Under the pieces are notes generated by a model. The model had not been told where the DNA came from and did no database searches. It worked only from the letters and a program-made list of their open reading frames with translations. This document shows positions 1 through 7,883 of a stretch of 64,000 nt of DNA, in pieces. The first letter of the stretch is position 1, and the number at the start of each line of letters is the position of its first letter. The position numbers and the translations under genes were made by a program. Origin of the DNA: Chlamydiota bacterium (GTDB lineage Bacteria > Chlamydiota > Chlamydiia > Chlamydiales > Rhabdochlamydiaceae); NCBI GenBank assembly GCA_013288005.1, contig JABDCS010000006.1, forward strand, positions 1 to 64,000, given 5' to 3'.

Positions 1-2
1 AT

Positions 3-398
3 AGTATATTCCACTTTTCTGTCCTTTTAACATTTACGCAGGGGCTTATTCAATTGCCTCTCTTACTTGTTTCTATTTTCTTTTATCGAGATTCTGTGAT
101 TAGCACCTTACGGACTGTTTGCGCAATGCGTGGTGTTGCTTTGGGCGCGCGGATGAGTGGGAAGATTAAAGCGGGTGTTCAGGCAGCGTGTACATTTGTG
201 ATTATCATCTCTATGATTCCCTATTCTTTAGGCTTATTAAGTCTTGAGATGTTGCGCTCGGTCAGTTTCTATTCGGTATTAATAGCGGGTTGTTACACCA
301 TTTTTTCAGGGTTTGAATACATGTATGCCAATTGGGACTATATCAAACGAGCCCTCTTGCCTCAGAAAGAAAGAATGGGGAACACGCAAGAAAATTAA
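3..398 (+). CDS. pgsA: CDP-diacylglycerol--glycerol-3-phosphate 3-phosphatidyltransferase (3' part)
   Basis: The reading frame is open from the window edge to a TAA at 396-398, so only the C-terminal part of the gene is present. The visible part is hydrophobic, with several membrane segments and a pattern (FYRDSVISTLRT, then MSGKIKAGVQ) matching the end of the CDP-alcohol phosphatidyltransferase domain of PgsA-type enzymes. These make phosphatidylglycerol phosphate from CDP-diacylglycerol and glycerol-3-phosphate in the inner membrane. The catalytic CDP-alcohol signature lies upstream of the window and cannot be checked. A pgsA-like gene convergent with glgA is a familiar chlamydial arrangement, which supports the call. 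A TTG at 54 is an internal codon, not the start. Confidence 0.75.
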   Translation, partial: SIFHFSVLLTFTQGLIQLPLLLVSIFFYRDSVISTLRTVCAMRGVALGARMSGKIKAGVQAACTFVIIISMIPYSLGLLSLEMLRSVSFYSVLIAGCYTIFSGFEYMYANWDYIKRALLPQKERMGNTQEN

Positions 399-415
399 GT
401 GTCTGCGCGACAGTG

Positions 416-1927
416 TCAATTCCTTCCCAATACCTGGTTTTCGACTGGCTGTTCGGTAGAAGAAGTATACACTTCTAGATAAGCTTTGGCCGAAATATCC
501 CAGCTAAAATCCATGCGCATGCCATTTTCGATCAGCATCTCCCAGACCTTGGGTTGATTTTGCATACAGTGAAAAGCTCGATCTAGGGTTTCTTTCATCT
601 CGCGTGCATCTGGAGTGTCAAAGCTAAAACCATTGCGTTTGTCTAAAGGCGCATTAGAGGTTTCTACATCAAATACGGTATCGGCTAGTCCACCGGTTTT
701 GCGGACGATAGGGACAGTTCCGTAACGCAACGCGATCATTTGGGTTAAGCCACACGGCTCAAAAATAGAGGGGATTACGAGCATGTCAGCCGCGGCATAA
801 ATGATGTGGGCTAACGCCTCATTGTAGTTCAAAATAATCGCTACATTTTCATCTTTAAGCTGTTTTTGCAGGTTTAAAAATTCTTGATTGATCTCTTCGA
901 TTGGACTTGATCCTAGAAGGATAAATTGTCCTCCGAGTTCTAAGGTACGCAAAAGCGCTTCTCGAATCAGTTCGGGACCTTTTTGGGGGACCAAACGTGT
1001 AATGCAAGCTACACAAGGAGCCGCTATTTCCTTGAGACCACAATGTGCTTGAAGAGAGCGGCGATTTTCGACTTTAGCTTCTTGCCGAATGCGAGGAAGA
1101 GAGCCGATTTGATATTGTTGGACAAGATGCGAATCAGTAGCTGGATTCCATGTATCAAGATCAATCCCATTTAATATCCCGCTAATTTTATTTTGGTTTC
1201 TTTTCAGAGTTTGGAACAAGCCAAAGCTGCCTTCAGTCGTTAGTATCTCACGCTCGTAAGTAGGCGATACTGTGGTGACAGCGTCTGCATATTCAATTCC
1301 GCCTTTCAGCAAGTTGATTGTGAGAGGAAAGATAGGGTCGAGAAAACACTCAGGAGTTAAGTAGCTTTCGCTGAGGAGTCCAACCTTAGATAAGATATCC
1401 GGTGAACTTCGACCTTGATGTTGCATGTTATGAATTGTCATTACGATCCGGGTTTTATTCATGCCCAAGGGAACGTACATATCTTTATAAAGAACAGCTG
1501 CGAGAGAAGAAGGCCAGTCATGTAGGTGAAGTGCGTCGGGTTGTATTTCTGATTTATAAAGATATTCGAGAGCCGCTCTACTAAAATAGCCAAAGCGTTC
1601 TACATCATCTGGACAACCATAAATATTGCCCCGGCTGAAATAACAGCTGGGATGGTGGGGTTCGAGAAGGTAAATATTGATCTTGTCCAGTTCGGCATGC
1701 CAAATCGTGTTGTTAAAACGTTGGTATCCTTCATAAGACCAAAGATCACGGCTTGCGATTTTTAAATTTTTTAAAGAGCTATAATCCAGACAATCGTATT
1801 TGGGTAGAATCACATCGACTTGGTGCCCTTCGGCAATAAGAGCTTTAGACAGGCTGTAAACAACATCAGCCAGTCCACCCACTTTTGCTATAGGAGCTAT
1901 TTCAGAACATATGTGTACAATACGCAT
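416..1927 (-). CDS. glgA: Glycogen synthase (ADP-glucose, GT5)
   Basis: This 503-aa protein has the full length of bacterial GlgA. It transfers glucose from ADP-glucose to the non-reducing end of glycogen in the cytosol. The N-terminal KVGGLADVV at about residues 15-23 is the ADP-glucose-binding KxGG loop. The C-terminal half carries the retaining-glycosyltransferase signature with the catalytic Glu before GLTQ and the KTGGLADTV stretch typical of GT5. Start is ATG at 1927. It is convergent with the pgsA fragment and divergent from tRNA-Gln/prs. MalQ, which also handles alpha-glucans, is encoded far away in the secretion operon. Confidence 0.95.
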   Translation of the reverse strand: MRIVHICSEIAPIAKVGGLADVVYSLSKALIAEGHQVDVILPKYDCLDYSSLKNLKIASRDLWSYEGYQRFNNTIWHAELDKINIYLLEPHHPSCYFSRGNIYGCPDDVERFGYFSRAALEYLYKSEIQPDALHLHDWPSSLAAVLYKDMYVPLGMNKTRIVMTIHNMQHQGRSSPDILSKVGLLSESYLTPECFLDPIFPLTINLLKGGIEYADAVTTVSPTYEREILTTEGSFGLFQTLKRNQNKISGILNGIDLDTWNPATDSHLVQQYQIGSLPRIRQEAKVENRRSLQAHCGLKEIAAPCVACITRLVPQKGPELIREALLRTLELGGQFILLGSSPIEEINQEFLNLQKQLKDENVAIILNYNEALAHIIYAAADMLVIPSIFEPCGLTQMIALRYGTVPIVRKTGGLADTVFDVETSNAPLDKRNGFSFDTPDAREMKETLDRAFHCMQNQPKVWEMLIENGMRMDFSWDISAKAYLEVYTSSTEQPVENQVLGRN

Positions 1928-2104
1928 AAAAATTCTATATAGTTTTTCATCTAGTTATGAGGAAGTAGAAAAATAAAAGTTTTAAAATAAAAGAATCAAA
2001 AACTCGAAAATTGTTAATACAGAGATGTTCTCTTAGTTTTATTGCAGCCCTGATGTGGACTAAATTTTTGAATAAATAATTTGCCAAGAAGCTGCAAACA
2101 GCGA

Positions 2105-2134
2105 TTGCTATAAATTATCATCCAGAAGTAGGAT
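2105..2134 (+). promoter_or_regulatory. Candidate promoter for tRNA-Gln
   Basis: TTGCTA (2105-2110) and TAGGAT (2129-2134) are spaced 18 bp apart and end 18 nt before the tRNA 5' end, as expected for a major-sigma promoter. The -10 match is mediocre. The upstream region (1928-2104) is AT-rich and shows no other gene. Confidence 0.3.
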
Positions 2135-2151
2135 AGACATTCTTTTGTTGT

Positions 2152-2223
2152 TGGGGTGTCGCCAAGCGGTAAGGCAGCGGTTTTTGGTACCGCCATGCGG
2201 AGGTTCGAATCCTTCCACCCCAA
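2152..2223 (+). tRNA. tRNA-Gln (anticodon UUG)
   Basis: The acceptor arms TGGGGTG (2152-2158) and CACCCCA (2216-2222) pair perfectly, with A2223 as discriminator. The anticodon stem GCGGT/ACCGC encloses the 7-nt loop TTTTGGT, giving anticodon TTG (reads CAA/CAG by wobble). The T arm has the expected GGTTCGAATCC. CCA is not encoded. It lies just upstream of prs, so the two could share a transcript. Confidence 0.95.
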
Positions 2224-2244
2224 TTAGTTTTTAGCAGGGGCCTC

Positions 2245-3183
2245 ATGCCTGATCTACAAAATTTCTTGATTTTCTCAGGGACATCTCACGAGAAATTAGC
2301 TCAAGAAGTTGCTAGTTGTTTAGGTGTGGAGCTCGGAAAAATTGCTATAGAGACTTTTCCAGATAACGAGATAGGCGTTCAGGTAAAAGAGAATGTCCGT
2401 GGTCGGGATGTGTTCGTCATGCAGTCTGTCGCACGACACCCCAATCTCTATCTCATGGAATTGTTGATTATTGTCGATGCGTTGAAACGCGCCTCGGCTC
2501 GTTCGATTGTCGCGGTGTTACCTTATTTTGGCTATGCCCGACAAGACCGTAAGGATAAAGGACGAGTACCGATTACCGCGAAGCTCGTCGCCAATCTACT
2601 GGAAAAAGCTGGTGTGACAAGCGTGTTGACTATGGATCTTCACGTTGATCAAGTGCAGGGCTTTTTTGATATACCAGTAGATAATTTGTACGCTAGGCCG
2701 GTTTTAGCAGATGCTGTAACCCGTCTCGGCTTACAAAAATGTGTGGTTGTCGCCCCCGACGTAGGCAGTATTCGGCTCGCAAGAGCTTATGCTGCTAATC
2801 TTGGAGCTGATTGGGCGATAATTGACAAAAGGCGCGTGCGAGCGGATGAAGTCGAACCTAATGCTCTCATTGGCGAAGTCAAGCACAAGGATGTGCTACT
2901 TGTCGATGATCTTTGTTCGACAGGCGATACCTTGAAAAAGGCAGCAGGGGTTTGCAAACGTGCGGGGGCTTCTCGTGTATTTGCAGCTGTTACCCATGGG
3001 CTTTTAATCGGGAAAGCGTTTGAGGAAAGTGCGATAGAAAAGATGTTGGTAACGAACACTATTTCCCCTTCTGATCAACTTATCAGGGGTAAGGTAGAGC
3101 AAGTTTCCGTAGCCGCTCTTTTTGCAGAAGCGATAGATTCTATCGTCAATTGCAAGTCTCTTTCCTCCCTTTTCCGCAAATAA
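2245..3183 (+). CDS. prs: Ribose-phosphate pyrophosphokinase (PRPP synthetase)
   Basis: This 312-aa protein has the usual length for class I PRPP synthetase, which makes PRPP from ribose-5-phosphate and ATP for nucleotide and NAD synthesis. Diagnostic elements are the FPDNEIGVQV region near residues 38-47, YFGYARQDRK near 94-103, the DLHVDQVQGFF metal/ATP segment near 131-141, and the PRPP loop VDDLCSTGDT near 220-229. Start is ATG at 2245, preceded by a weak AG-rich stretch. It leads a same-strand run prs-rplY-pth-rpsF-rpsR-rplI; prs-rplY-pth is a common bacterial order. Confidence 0.95.
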   Translation: MPDLQNFLIFSGTSHEKLAQEVASCLGVELGKIAIETFPDNEIGVQVKENVRGRDVFVMQSVARHPNLYLMELLIIVDALKRASARSIVAVLPYFGYARQDRKDKGRVPITAKLVANLLEKAGVTSVLTMDLHVDQVQGFFDIPVDNLYARPVLADAVTRLGLQKCVVVAPDVGSIRLARAYAANLGADWAIIDKRRVRADEVEPNALIGEVKHKDVLLVDDLCSTGDTLKKAAGVCKRAGASRVFAAVTHGLLIGKAFEESAIEKMLVTNTISPSDQLIRGKVEQVSVAALFAEAIDSIVNCKSLSSLFRK

Positions 3184-3242
3184 TTTAGAAAAGTTATTAG
3201 GTGTGCCGTGCACATCTCTTTTACTAATGTGGAGAAATTATC

Positions 3243-3800
3243 ATGAAACTTAACGCTAATGAGCGTACCAGCCAAACAAAAGGTGATGTCCTTCAGCTCC
3301 GCCGTAAAGGCCAGATCCCAGCGATTATGTATTCACCAGGTCAAGATAGCCAATTGCTAGCCGTTGACAGTGCAGAATTCAAAGCTGCATTGCGTGGAAT
3401 TAAATCGGGGCAGCTTCCAACTTCAGTTTTTACCATGCAAATGCAAGGTAAAGAAAAAAAGGCAGTGATTAAAGATATCCAGCGCCATCCGACCACGTAT
3501 GAAATACTCCACCTTGATTTTCAGGAACTCGTAAGCGATGTCCCTGTATGTGTTAAAGTGCCGATTTCTTGCTCAGGAGTTGCAGATTGCGTGGGTATTA
3601 AATTAGGCGGTTTTTTACGCCAAGTTATTCGTTATGTGAAGGTCGAATGTCTTCCCGAATTAATCCCCAATGAATTCGTTATCGATGTTAAGGATCTGAG
3701 CATTCGACAAACAAGACGACTTCGTGATCTTGCTATGCCAGAAGGGGTAAAGCCTCTTGCCGCAATGGAAGAAGTTATTGTGGTGATTGCAAAGCGATAA
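3243..3800 (+). CDS. rplY: 50S ribosomal protein L25 (CTC type)
   Basis: This 185-aa protein is the long, two-domain form of L25 (TL5/CTC) that binds 5S rRNA in the large subunit. The N-terminal domain carries the RxKGQIPAIMYSPG type segment, and the C-terminal half has the VKVPISCSGVADCVGIKLGG beta domain with the late MEEVIVVIAKR end. Start is ATG at 3243 with a GGAG at about 3231-3235. It is 3 bp upstream of pth and probably co-transcribed with it. Confidence 0.93.
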   Translation: MKLNANERTSQTKGDVLQLRRKGQIPAIMYSPGQDSQLLAVDSAEFKAALRGIKSGQLPTSVFTMQMQGKEKKAVIKDIQRHPTTYEILHLDFQELVSDVPVCVKVPISCSGVADCVGIKLGGFLRQVIRYVKVECLPELIPNEFVIDVKDLSIRQTRRLRDLAMPEGVKPLAAMEEVIVVIAKR

Positions 3801-3803
3801 CAT

Positions 3804-4454
3804 ATGCCGCAAGAAGCTCTGGACACCTATTTTCTTATTGGTCTTGGCAATCCGGGGTCTGAATATCAAAATACAAGGCATAATATTGGTTTCCAGATCG
3901 TGACAAAATTTGCTGAAAAGCAACAACTGTCATTCCGCAAGGAGTCTGCTTTTCAAGGGGAGCTTGCAAAAGGTGCACTACTAGGTCGTAGGGAGAAGCT
4001 GATTATGCTAAAGCCTCTTACCTATGTAAATCGTAGTGGAGAAGCAATTGCAGCTTGCATGAAATATTTTCGTGTTCCTTTGGAAAGCATACTCGTTATT
4101 TCTGATGAAGTCGCAATGCCTTTTGGCAAATTGCGTTTATCGGAAAGAGGAGGAGCGGGGGGACATAATGGGTTGAAGAGCATTGAACAACACTTAGGGA
4201 CGCAATACTATACACGCCTTCGTTTCGGAGTCGATGATCGTAAAAGTGGTGATCTTTCTGACTATGTGTTGAGCGATTTTACAAAAGAAGAAAGGGATAG
4301 CTTGCCGGAACTGATCGAGCAAGCAGCCCAAGTTCTATATACATGGATCACAGAGGGCAGTGAACCTGCGAAGCGAGCATGCGCACCGCTTGGTCCTAAA
4401 AAAAGTGAGCAAGGAGAGAAAAAAAATGGCGAAGACAAAACAGCGCCTCTATGA
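3804..4454 (+). CDS. pth: Peptidyl-tRNA hydrolase
   Basis: Pth releases peptides from drop-off peptidyl-tRNAs and recycles tRNA. The protein is 216 aa, slightly longer than the usual 190-200 because of a basic C-terminal tail. Its first 40 residues contain LIGLGNPGSEYQNTRHNIGF, with Asn and the catalytic His of the family, followed by MLKPLTYVNRSGEA and RGGAGGHNGLKSI. The 3' end overlaps rpsF by 29 bp, because the rpsF ribosome-binding site AAGGAGAG sits inside pth. It is part of the ribosomal protein operon. Confidence 0.95.
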   Translation: MPQEALDTYFLIGLGNPGSEYQNTRHNIGFQIVTKFAEKQQLSFRKESAFQGELAKGALLGRREKLIMLKPLTYVNRSGEAIAACMKYFRVPLESILVISDEVAMPFGKLRLSERGGAGGHNGLKSIEQHLGTQYYTRLRFGVDDRKSGDLSDYVLSDFTKEERDSLPELIEQAAQVLYTWITEGSEPAKRACAPLGPKKSEQGEKKNGEDKTAPL

Positions 4455-4767
4455 GGGAATGTATATCCTCAGTGCAACTTTAAGTGACGACGCGCGTCAG
4501 AAGGCACTCGATAAGATCACAGTTGGCATTACTGAACGTGGCGGCGAAGTAAATAAAATTTTTGACCAAGGGCGCCGTAAGTTAGCCTATGAAGTCAATG
4601 GAAGACGTGAAGGCCACTATTATGTGCTCTTTTTTACATCCTCAACACAGGTTATGACAGAGCTGTGGAGAGACTATCATATTAATGAGGATCTTGTTCG
4701 CTTCATGACGATTACTGCAGAGGCAGTGCCAGAGAAGATAGAATTCAAACCTCTCACTAACCAATAA
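4426..4767 (+). CDS. rpsF: 30S ribosomal protein S6
   Basis: The 113-aa product starting [19 protein letters not shown] matches S6 in length and pattern (YEGMYIL near the start, then [21 protein letters not shown]). S6 binds S18 on the small-subunit platform. The frame is open upstream to an alternative start at 4360, but ATG 4426 is preferred. It has a strong AAGGAGAG at 4411-4418 and gives the normal N-terminus; the longer form would only translate pth sequence in another frame. The order rpsF-rpsR-rplI is the canonical S6 operon. Confidence 0.94.
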   Translation: MAKTKQRLYEGMYILSATLSDDARQKALDKITVGITERGGEVNKIFDQGRRKLAYEVNGRREGHYYVLFFTSSTQVMTELWRDYHINEDLVRFMTITAEAVPEKIEFKPLTNQ

Positions 4768-4784
4768 CACCCGACGGAGCTGTT

Positions 4785-5033
4785 ATGACGTTTAAAAAAT
4801 CTCCAGGCGATATGCCTTTTGGTAGAAGGCGCAAACAGTGCCCTTTTACAGCTGCAGGAGTCAAAACGATCGATTATAAGGATCTTGACACCTTGACCCA
4901 ATTCATTACGGAACGTGGAAAAATCATGCCACGACGTATTACAGGAGTTTCTTGCTATTACCAACGATTGTTAGCACAAGCGGTTAAGAGGGCGCGACAG
5001 ATGGCCTTATTGCCCTTCGTTGCCGAAGATTAA
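4785..5033 (+). CDS. rpsR: 30S ribosomal protein S18
   Basis: The 82-aa basic protein has S18 features: a Cys-containing N-terminal part (RRRKQCPF), [19 protein letters not shown] and the [29 protein letters not shown] core. S18 pairs with S6 on the 30S platform. Start is ATG 4785 with CGGAG just upstream. It is 17 bp after rpsF and 23 bp before rplI. Confidence 0.95.
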   Translation: MTFKKSPGDMPFGRRRKQCPFTAAGVKTIDYKDLDTLTQFITERGKIMPRRITGVSCYYQRLLAQAVKRARQMALLPFVAED

Positions 5034-5056
5034 GCCGCCAAGGAGTGTGAATATTT

Positions 5057-5566
5057 ATGCCTATGCAATTGCTTTTACTTGATGATGTTGACGCTCTTGG
5101 CCGCAGTGGTGAAGTCGTTACTGTCAAGCCTGGTTATGCACGTAATTGTCTCTTACCTAAAAAAAGGGCAGTCGTTGCATCTCCTCAAACTCTGCGTTTA
5201 CAAGAACGTCTTCAAGCTGAGCGCGCTGAGCGTGCAGCAGCAGATAGAAGAGATGCAGAAGAGATGGCTGCCAAATCTGCTGGTACAGTTTTAGAAATCG
5301 AAGTCAAAGTTGATCCAGAAGGTCACATGTATGGGTCTGTTTCTGCAACTGACATCGTGAACTTGTTTGCCGAAAAAGGAGTTGAAATCGAGAAGCGCAG
5401 CGTTCTTCTTCCTCAACCGATTAAAACTCTGGGCACGCATAACCTCAAGTTGCGTTTAAAAGAAGGGGTTATAATGGAGTTTGCGCTTACTATCAATAGC
5501 GACATTCCTCTCCCTGTTAAAGAAAAACAAGCACCTGCGGTTGAACAAGAAACCCCAGAAGAATAG
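5057..5566 (+). CDS. rplI: 50S ribosomal protein L9
   Basis: The 169-aa protein starts MPMQLLLLDDVDALGRSG, the L9 N-terminal domain, followed by VTVKPGYARNCLLPKKRAV, a long charged helix (about residues 45-75) and the C-terminal domain with SVSATDIVNLF. L9 binds 23S rRNA at the base of the L1 stalk. It extends about 20 residues past the usual end with an acidic Pro/Glu tail. It is the last gene of the operon and is followed by a terminator. Confidence 0.95.
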   Translation: MPMQLLLLDDVDALGRSGEVVTVKPGYARNCLLPKKRAVVASPQTLRLQERLQAERAERAAADRRDAEEMAAKSAGTVLEIEVKVDPEGHMYGSVSATDIVNLFAEKGVEIEKRSVLLPQPIKTLGTHNLKLRLKEGVIMEFALTINSDIPLPVKEKQAPAVEQETPEE

Positions 5567-5590
5567 TTTTACGATTTGACAAGAGAAGAC

Positions 5591-5627
5591 AAGGTTGGAC
5601 GATAGTATCGTTCAGCCTTTTTTTATT
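5591..5627 (+). terminator. Rho-independent terminator after rplI
   Basis: An inverted repeat beginning GGTTGGACGAT (5593) and ending ATCGTTCAGCC (5617) forms a 10-12 bp stem with a tiny loop, followed by a run of seven T. It ends the prs-rplI transcription unit. Confidence 0.85.
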
Positions 5628-5631
5628 ATCC

Positions 5632-5844
5632 CTTAGATGGTCTATCAAAAGAAATATTTCATAGCTTTAAGTAACCAAACTGGAGTTAAGATTTTATCGC
5701 TTTTTAGAAGATTTTTGCCTGATTTTTCATTCGGAAGTGATGAGTAATCTACTCAGTTGATATTATTTATCTCTGTTGAAGGCAAAAATATCCTCTGTGA
5801 GCTCAAAAAATCGAATTAATTCAGTTTTGCTACACCCTCTTAAG
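5632..5844. mobile_element. Degenerate MITE-like element, copy 1
   Basis: The 213-bp stretch starts with CTTAGATGGTCTATCAAAAG (5632-5651) and ends with the inverted counterpart ACACCCTCTTAAG (5832-5844). The same ends, the same inner landmarks (TCGCTTTTTAGAAGATTTTT, GTTGATATTA) and nearly the same length occur at 46395-46605. It has no coding capacity. It fills the gap between the rplI terminator and ispE, so ispE transcription probably starts in or next to it. The inner arms are far more decayed than in copy 2. Confidence 0.65.
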
Positions 5845-5854
5845 TGTTTACAAT

Positions 5855-6736
5855 ATGCAACTCTCTCTTCAAAGCTACTTCTCTCCAGCGAAACTCAATC
5901 TATTTTTCCGTATAATGAATAAGAGAAGCGATGGATATCATGAAATCGCATCCCTTTATCAAGCGATCGATTTTGGTGATACACTCACTGTCGAACTCGC
6001 GGAAGTTGACCGTTTAACGTGTGATGATCCTCGTATTCCCTGTGATGAAAGGAATTTAGCCCGTAAAGCTTTAAATCTCTTTCGCCATAAAACAGGGTTA
6101 GACACCTTTCATGTTAGATGTAATATAGAAAAAAAAGTGCCTATAGAAGCTGGTCTAGGAGGAGGAAGCAGCAACGCGGCCACCATGCTTTACGCCTGCA
6201 ATCAGCTTGCAGGTCACCCAGCTTCGTTAGCTCAGCTAGCGCTATGGGCCGGAGAAATCGGTTCTGACCCCGCCTTTTTCTTCTCATCGGGATCTGCTTA
6301 TTGCACAGGAAGAGGAGAGGTGTTTTCCGATCAACCTATTCGTACAGAAAATATATTTCACCCTAAAGAAACATGGATCGCTAAGCCAACATTTGGTCTT
6401 TCGACACCGCAAGTTTATAAGGCTGCTCGTCCCGAGTTTTTTGAGCAGCGTGACCCTTTAGCTGTCCTTCATAGTTTTATTCAAGAATCACCTATTTTTT
6501 TTAACGATCTTGAAGAACCAGCTTTCCGATTATGTCCAGATTTAAGAGCAGTTAAGACCGCTTTGCAGGACGCTGGATTTACTTCTGTGGTTATGACAGG
6601 CAGTGGATCGGCTTTTATCTGTATAGGTCTTTCTTCACCGCCACAAATCCCAGGCTTGTCTTTCACACAAGTAGGCCCCCACCAACGCGATCCATTGGGA
6701 TGGTATCCATTTCCTAAGAGACTATCGATAGACTAG
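5855..6736 (+). CDS. ispE: 4-diphosphocytidyl-2-C-methyl-D-erythritol kinase
   Basis: This 293-aa GHMP-family kinase phosphorylates CDP-methylerythritol in the non-mevalonate isoprenoid pathway. The N-terminus has SPAKLNLFFRIMNKRSDGYHE, the substrate-binding motif of IspE, and the ATP loop PIEAGLGGGSSNAATML lies near residues 92-108. The C-terminus has VVMTGSGSAFICIG, the third GHMP motif. Start is ATG 5855; there is no convincing Shine-Dalgarno site. An ispE gene following rplI is a known chlamydial arrangement. The MITE-like element immediately upstream separates it from the ribosomal operon. Confidence 0.94.
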   Translation: MQLSLQSYFSPAKLNLFFRIMNKRSDGYHEIASLYQAIDFGDTLTVELAEVDRLTCDDPRIPCDERNLARKALNLFRHKTGLDTFHVRCNIEKKVPIEAGLGGGSSNAATMLYACNQLAGHPASLAQLALWAGEIGSDPAFFFSSGSAYCTGRGEVFSDQPIRTENIFHPKETWIAKPTFGLSTPQVYKAARPEFFEQRDPLAVLHSFIQESPIFFNDLEEPAFRLCPDLRAVKTALQDAGFTSVVMTGSGSAFICIGLSSPPQIPGLSFTQVGPHQRDPLGWYPFPKRLSID

Positions 6737-6887
6737 TTTGCTCGATTTCAGCACTTTTTTTAGCTGCCTTTTGTTTCAAAATGGCTTAGCACGTATAGTA
6801 TTCGTCAATTCCAGATTCACGATCTGCTAAAAATGAAATTATCGCAATTATTTACATTTCCAAGAATTTTAAAATAGAGTGTGTGTG

Positions 6888-7883
6888 ATGCAGAATTCCC
6901 TTACAAAAGATGACGCCATTGTAATTACCGGTGCTGCCGGTTTTATAGGATCTGGTACCGTCCGTTATCTCAACGATCAAGGATACACCAACCTTTTCTT
7001 AGTCGATGATATCGGTACAACAGACAAATGGAAAAACCTTCTTGGAAAGAGATTTCGCGAGATTATTCCGGTTCAGGAGTTATTTGGTTGGCTTAAGGGA
7101 AAAGAGCAGCAAATTACTGCCTTTATCCACTTAGGCGCCTGTTCAGATACCTTAGAGAATAATGTCGATTACCTCCTAAGCAATAACACCCGTTACACCA
7201 TTCGTCTTGCAGAGTATGCGCTCCAACATGGTCAACGCTTCATCTATGCTTCTTCAGCTGCCACTTATGGTGATGGGTCTTTGGGTTTTGTCGACGATCA
7301 CGATCAGCTGCATACATTAAGGCCACTCAATCCTTATGGCTATTCTAAACATCTCTTCGACTTATGGGCGCTGGAACAAGGCGTAATCGATAAATTAGTG
7401 GGCTTGAAATATTTCAATGTTTTTGGTCCCAACGAAAATCATAAAGGACGCATGGCCTCCATGGTTTGTAAAATGGTCCCTCAAATAAAAAAAGAAGGGG
7501 TTATCCGTCTGTTTAAATCTACTGATCCCGAACGATTCCCCGATGGTGGTCAATGTCGAGATTTCATTTATGTAAAAGATGCTTCTCGTATGACCTGTGA
7601 TTTTTTACATAATCAGGTGGGTGGTATACTTAATATTGGTGCAGGTCAGCCCTCTACGTGGAATCGTTTAGCAACTGCGCTGTTTAAAGCAATGGACTAC
7701 CCTGTTAATATTGAATATATTGAGATGCCCGCTGATTTAGCTCGTCAATATCAAAACTACACGTGTGCTGATATGACAAAGTTTGAACAAACCATGAGCC
7801 ATCAGCAAAGAGCACAATATTCACTAGAAGAAGGCGTCCGCGATTACGTACAAGATCACTTGTTAAAAGAAGAACCATGGTAA
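6888..7883 (+). CDS. hldD: ADP-L-glycero-D-manno-heptose 6-epimerase
   Basis: This short-chain dehydrogenase-fold enzyme converts ADP-D-glycero-D-manno-heptose to the L-glycero form used in LPS inner core. The 331-aa product has the NAD(P) loop TGAAGFIGSG near the N-terminus, FIHLGACSDT, YASSAATYGDG and the catalytic Tyr/Lys in NPYGYSKHLFD, all specific to HldD. GTG 6879 and ATG 6888 are both possible starts; ATG is preferred. It overlaps the following kinase gene by 7 bp, so the two are translationally coupled and belong to the same pathway. Confidence 0.93.
   Translation: MQNSLTKDDAIVITGAAGFIGSGTVRYLNDQGYTNLFLVDDIGTTDKWKNLLGKRFREIIPVQELFGWLKGKEQQITAFIHLGACSDTLENNVDYLLSNNTRYTIRLAEYALQHGQRFIYASSAATYGDGSLGFVDDHDQLHTLRPLNPYGYSKHLFDLWALEQGVIDKLVGLKYFNVFGPNENHKGRMASMVCKMVPQIKKEGVIRLFKSTDPERFPDGGQCRDFIYVKDASRMTCDFLHNQVGGILNIGAGQPSTWNRLATALFKAMDYPVNIEYIEMPADLARQYQNYTCADMTKFEQTMSHQQRAQYSLEEGVRDYVQDHLLKEEPW

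Noticed and set aside
4360-4425. Upstream start for rpsF
   Set aside because: It translates pth sequence in another frame and gives a non-S6 N-terminus; ATG 4426 has a strong ribosome-binding site.
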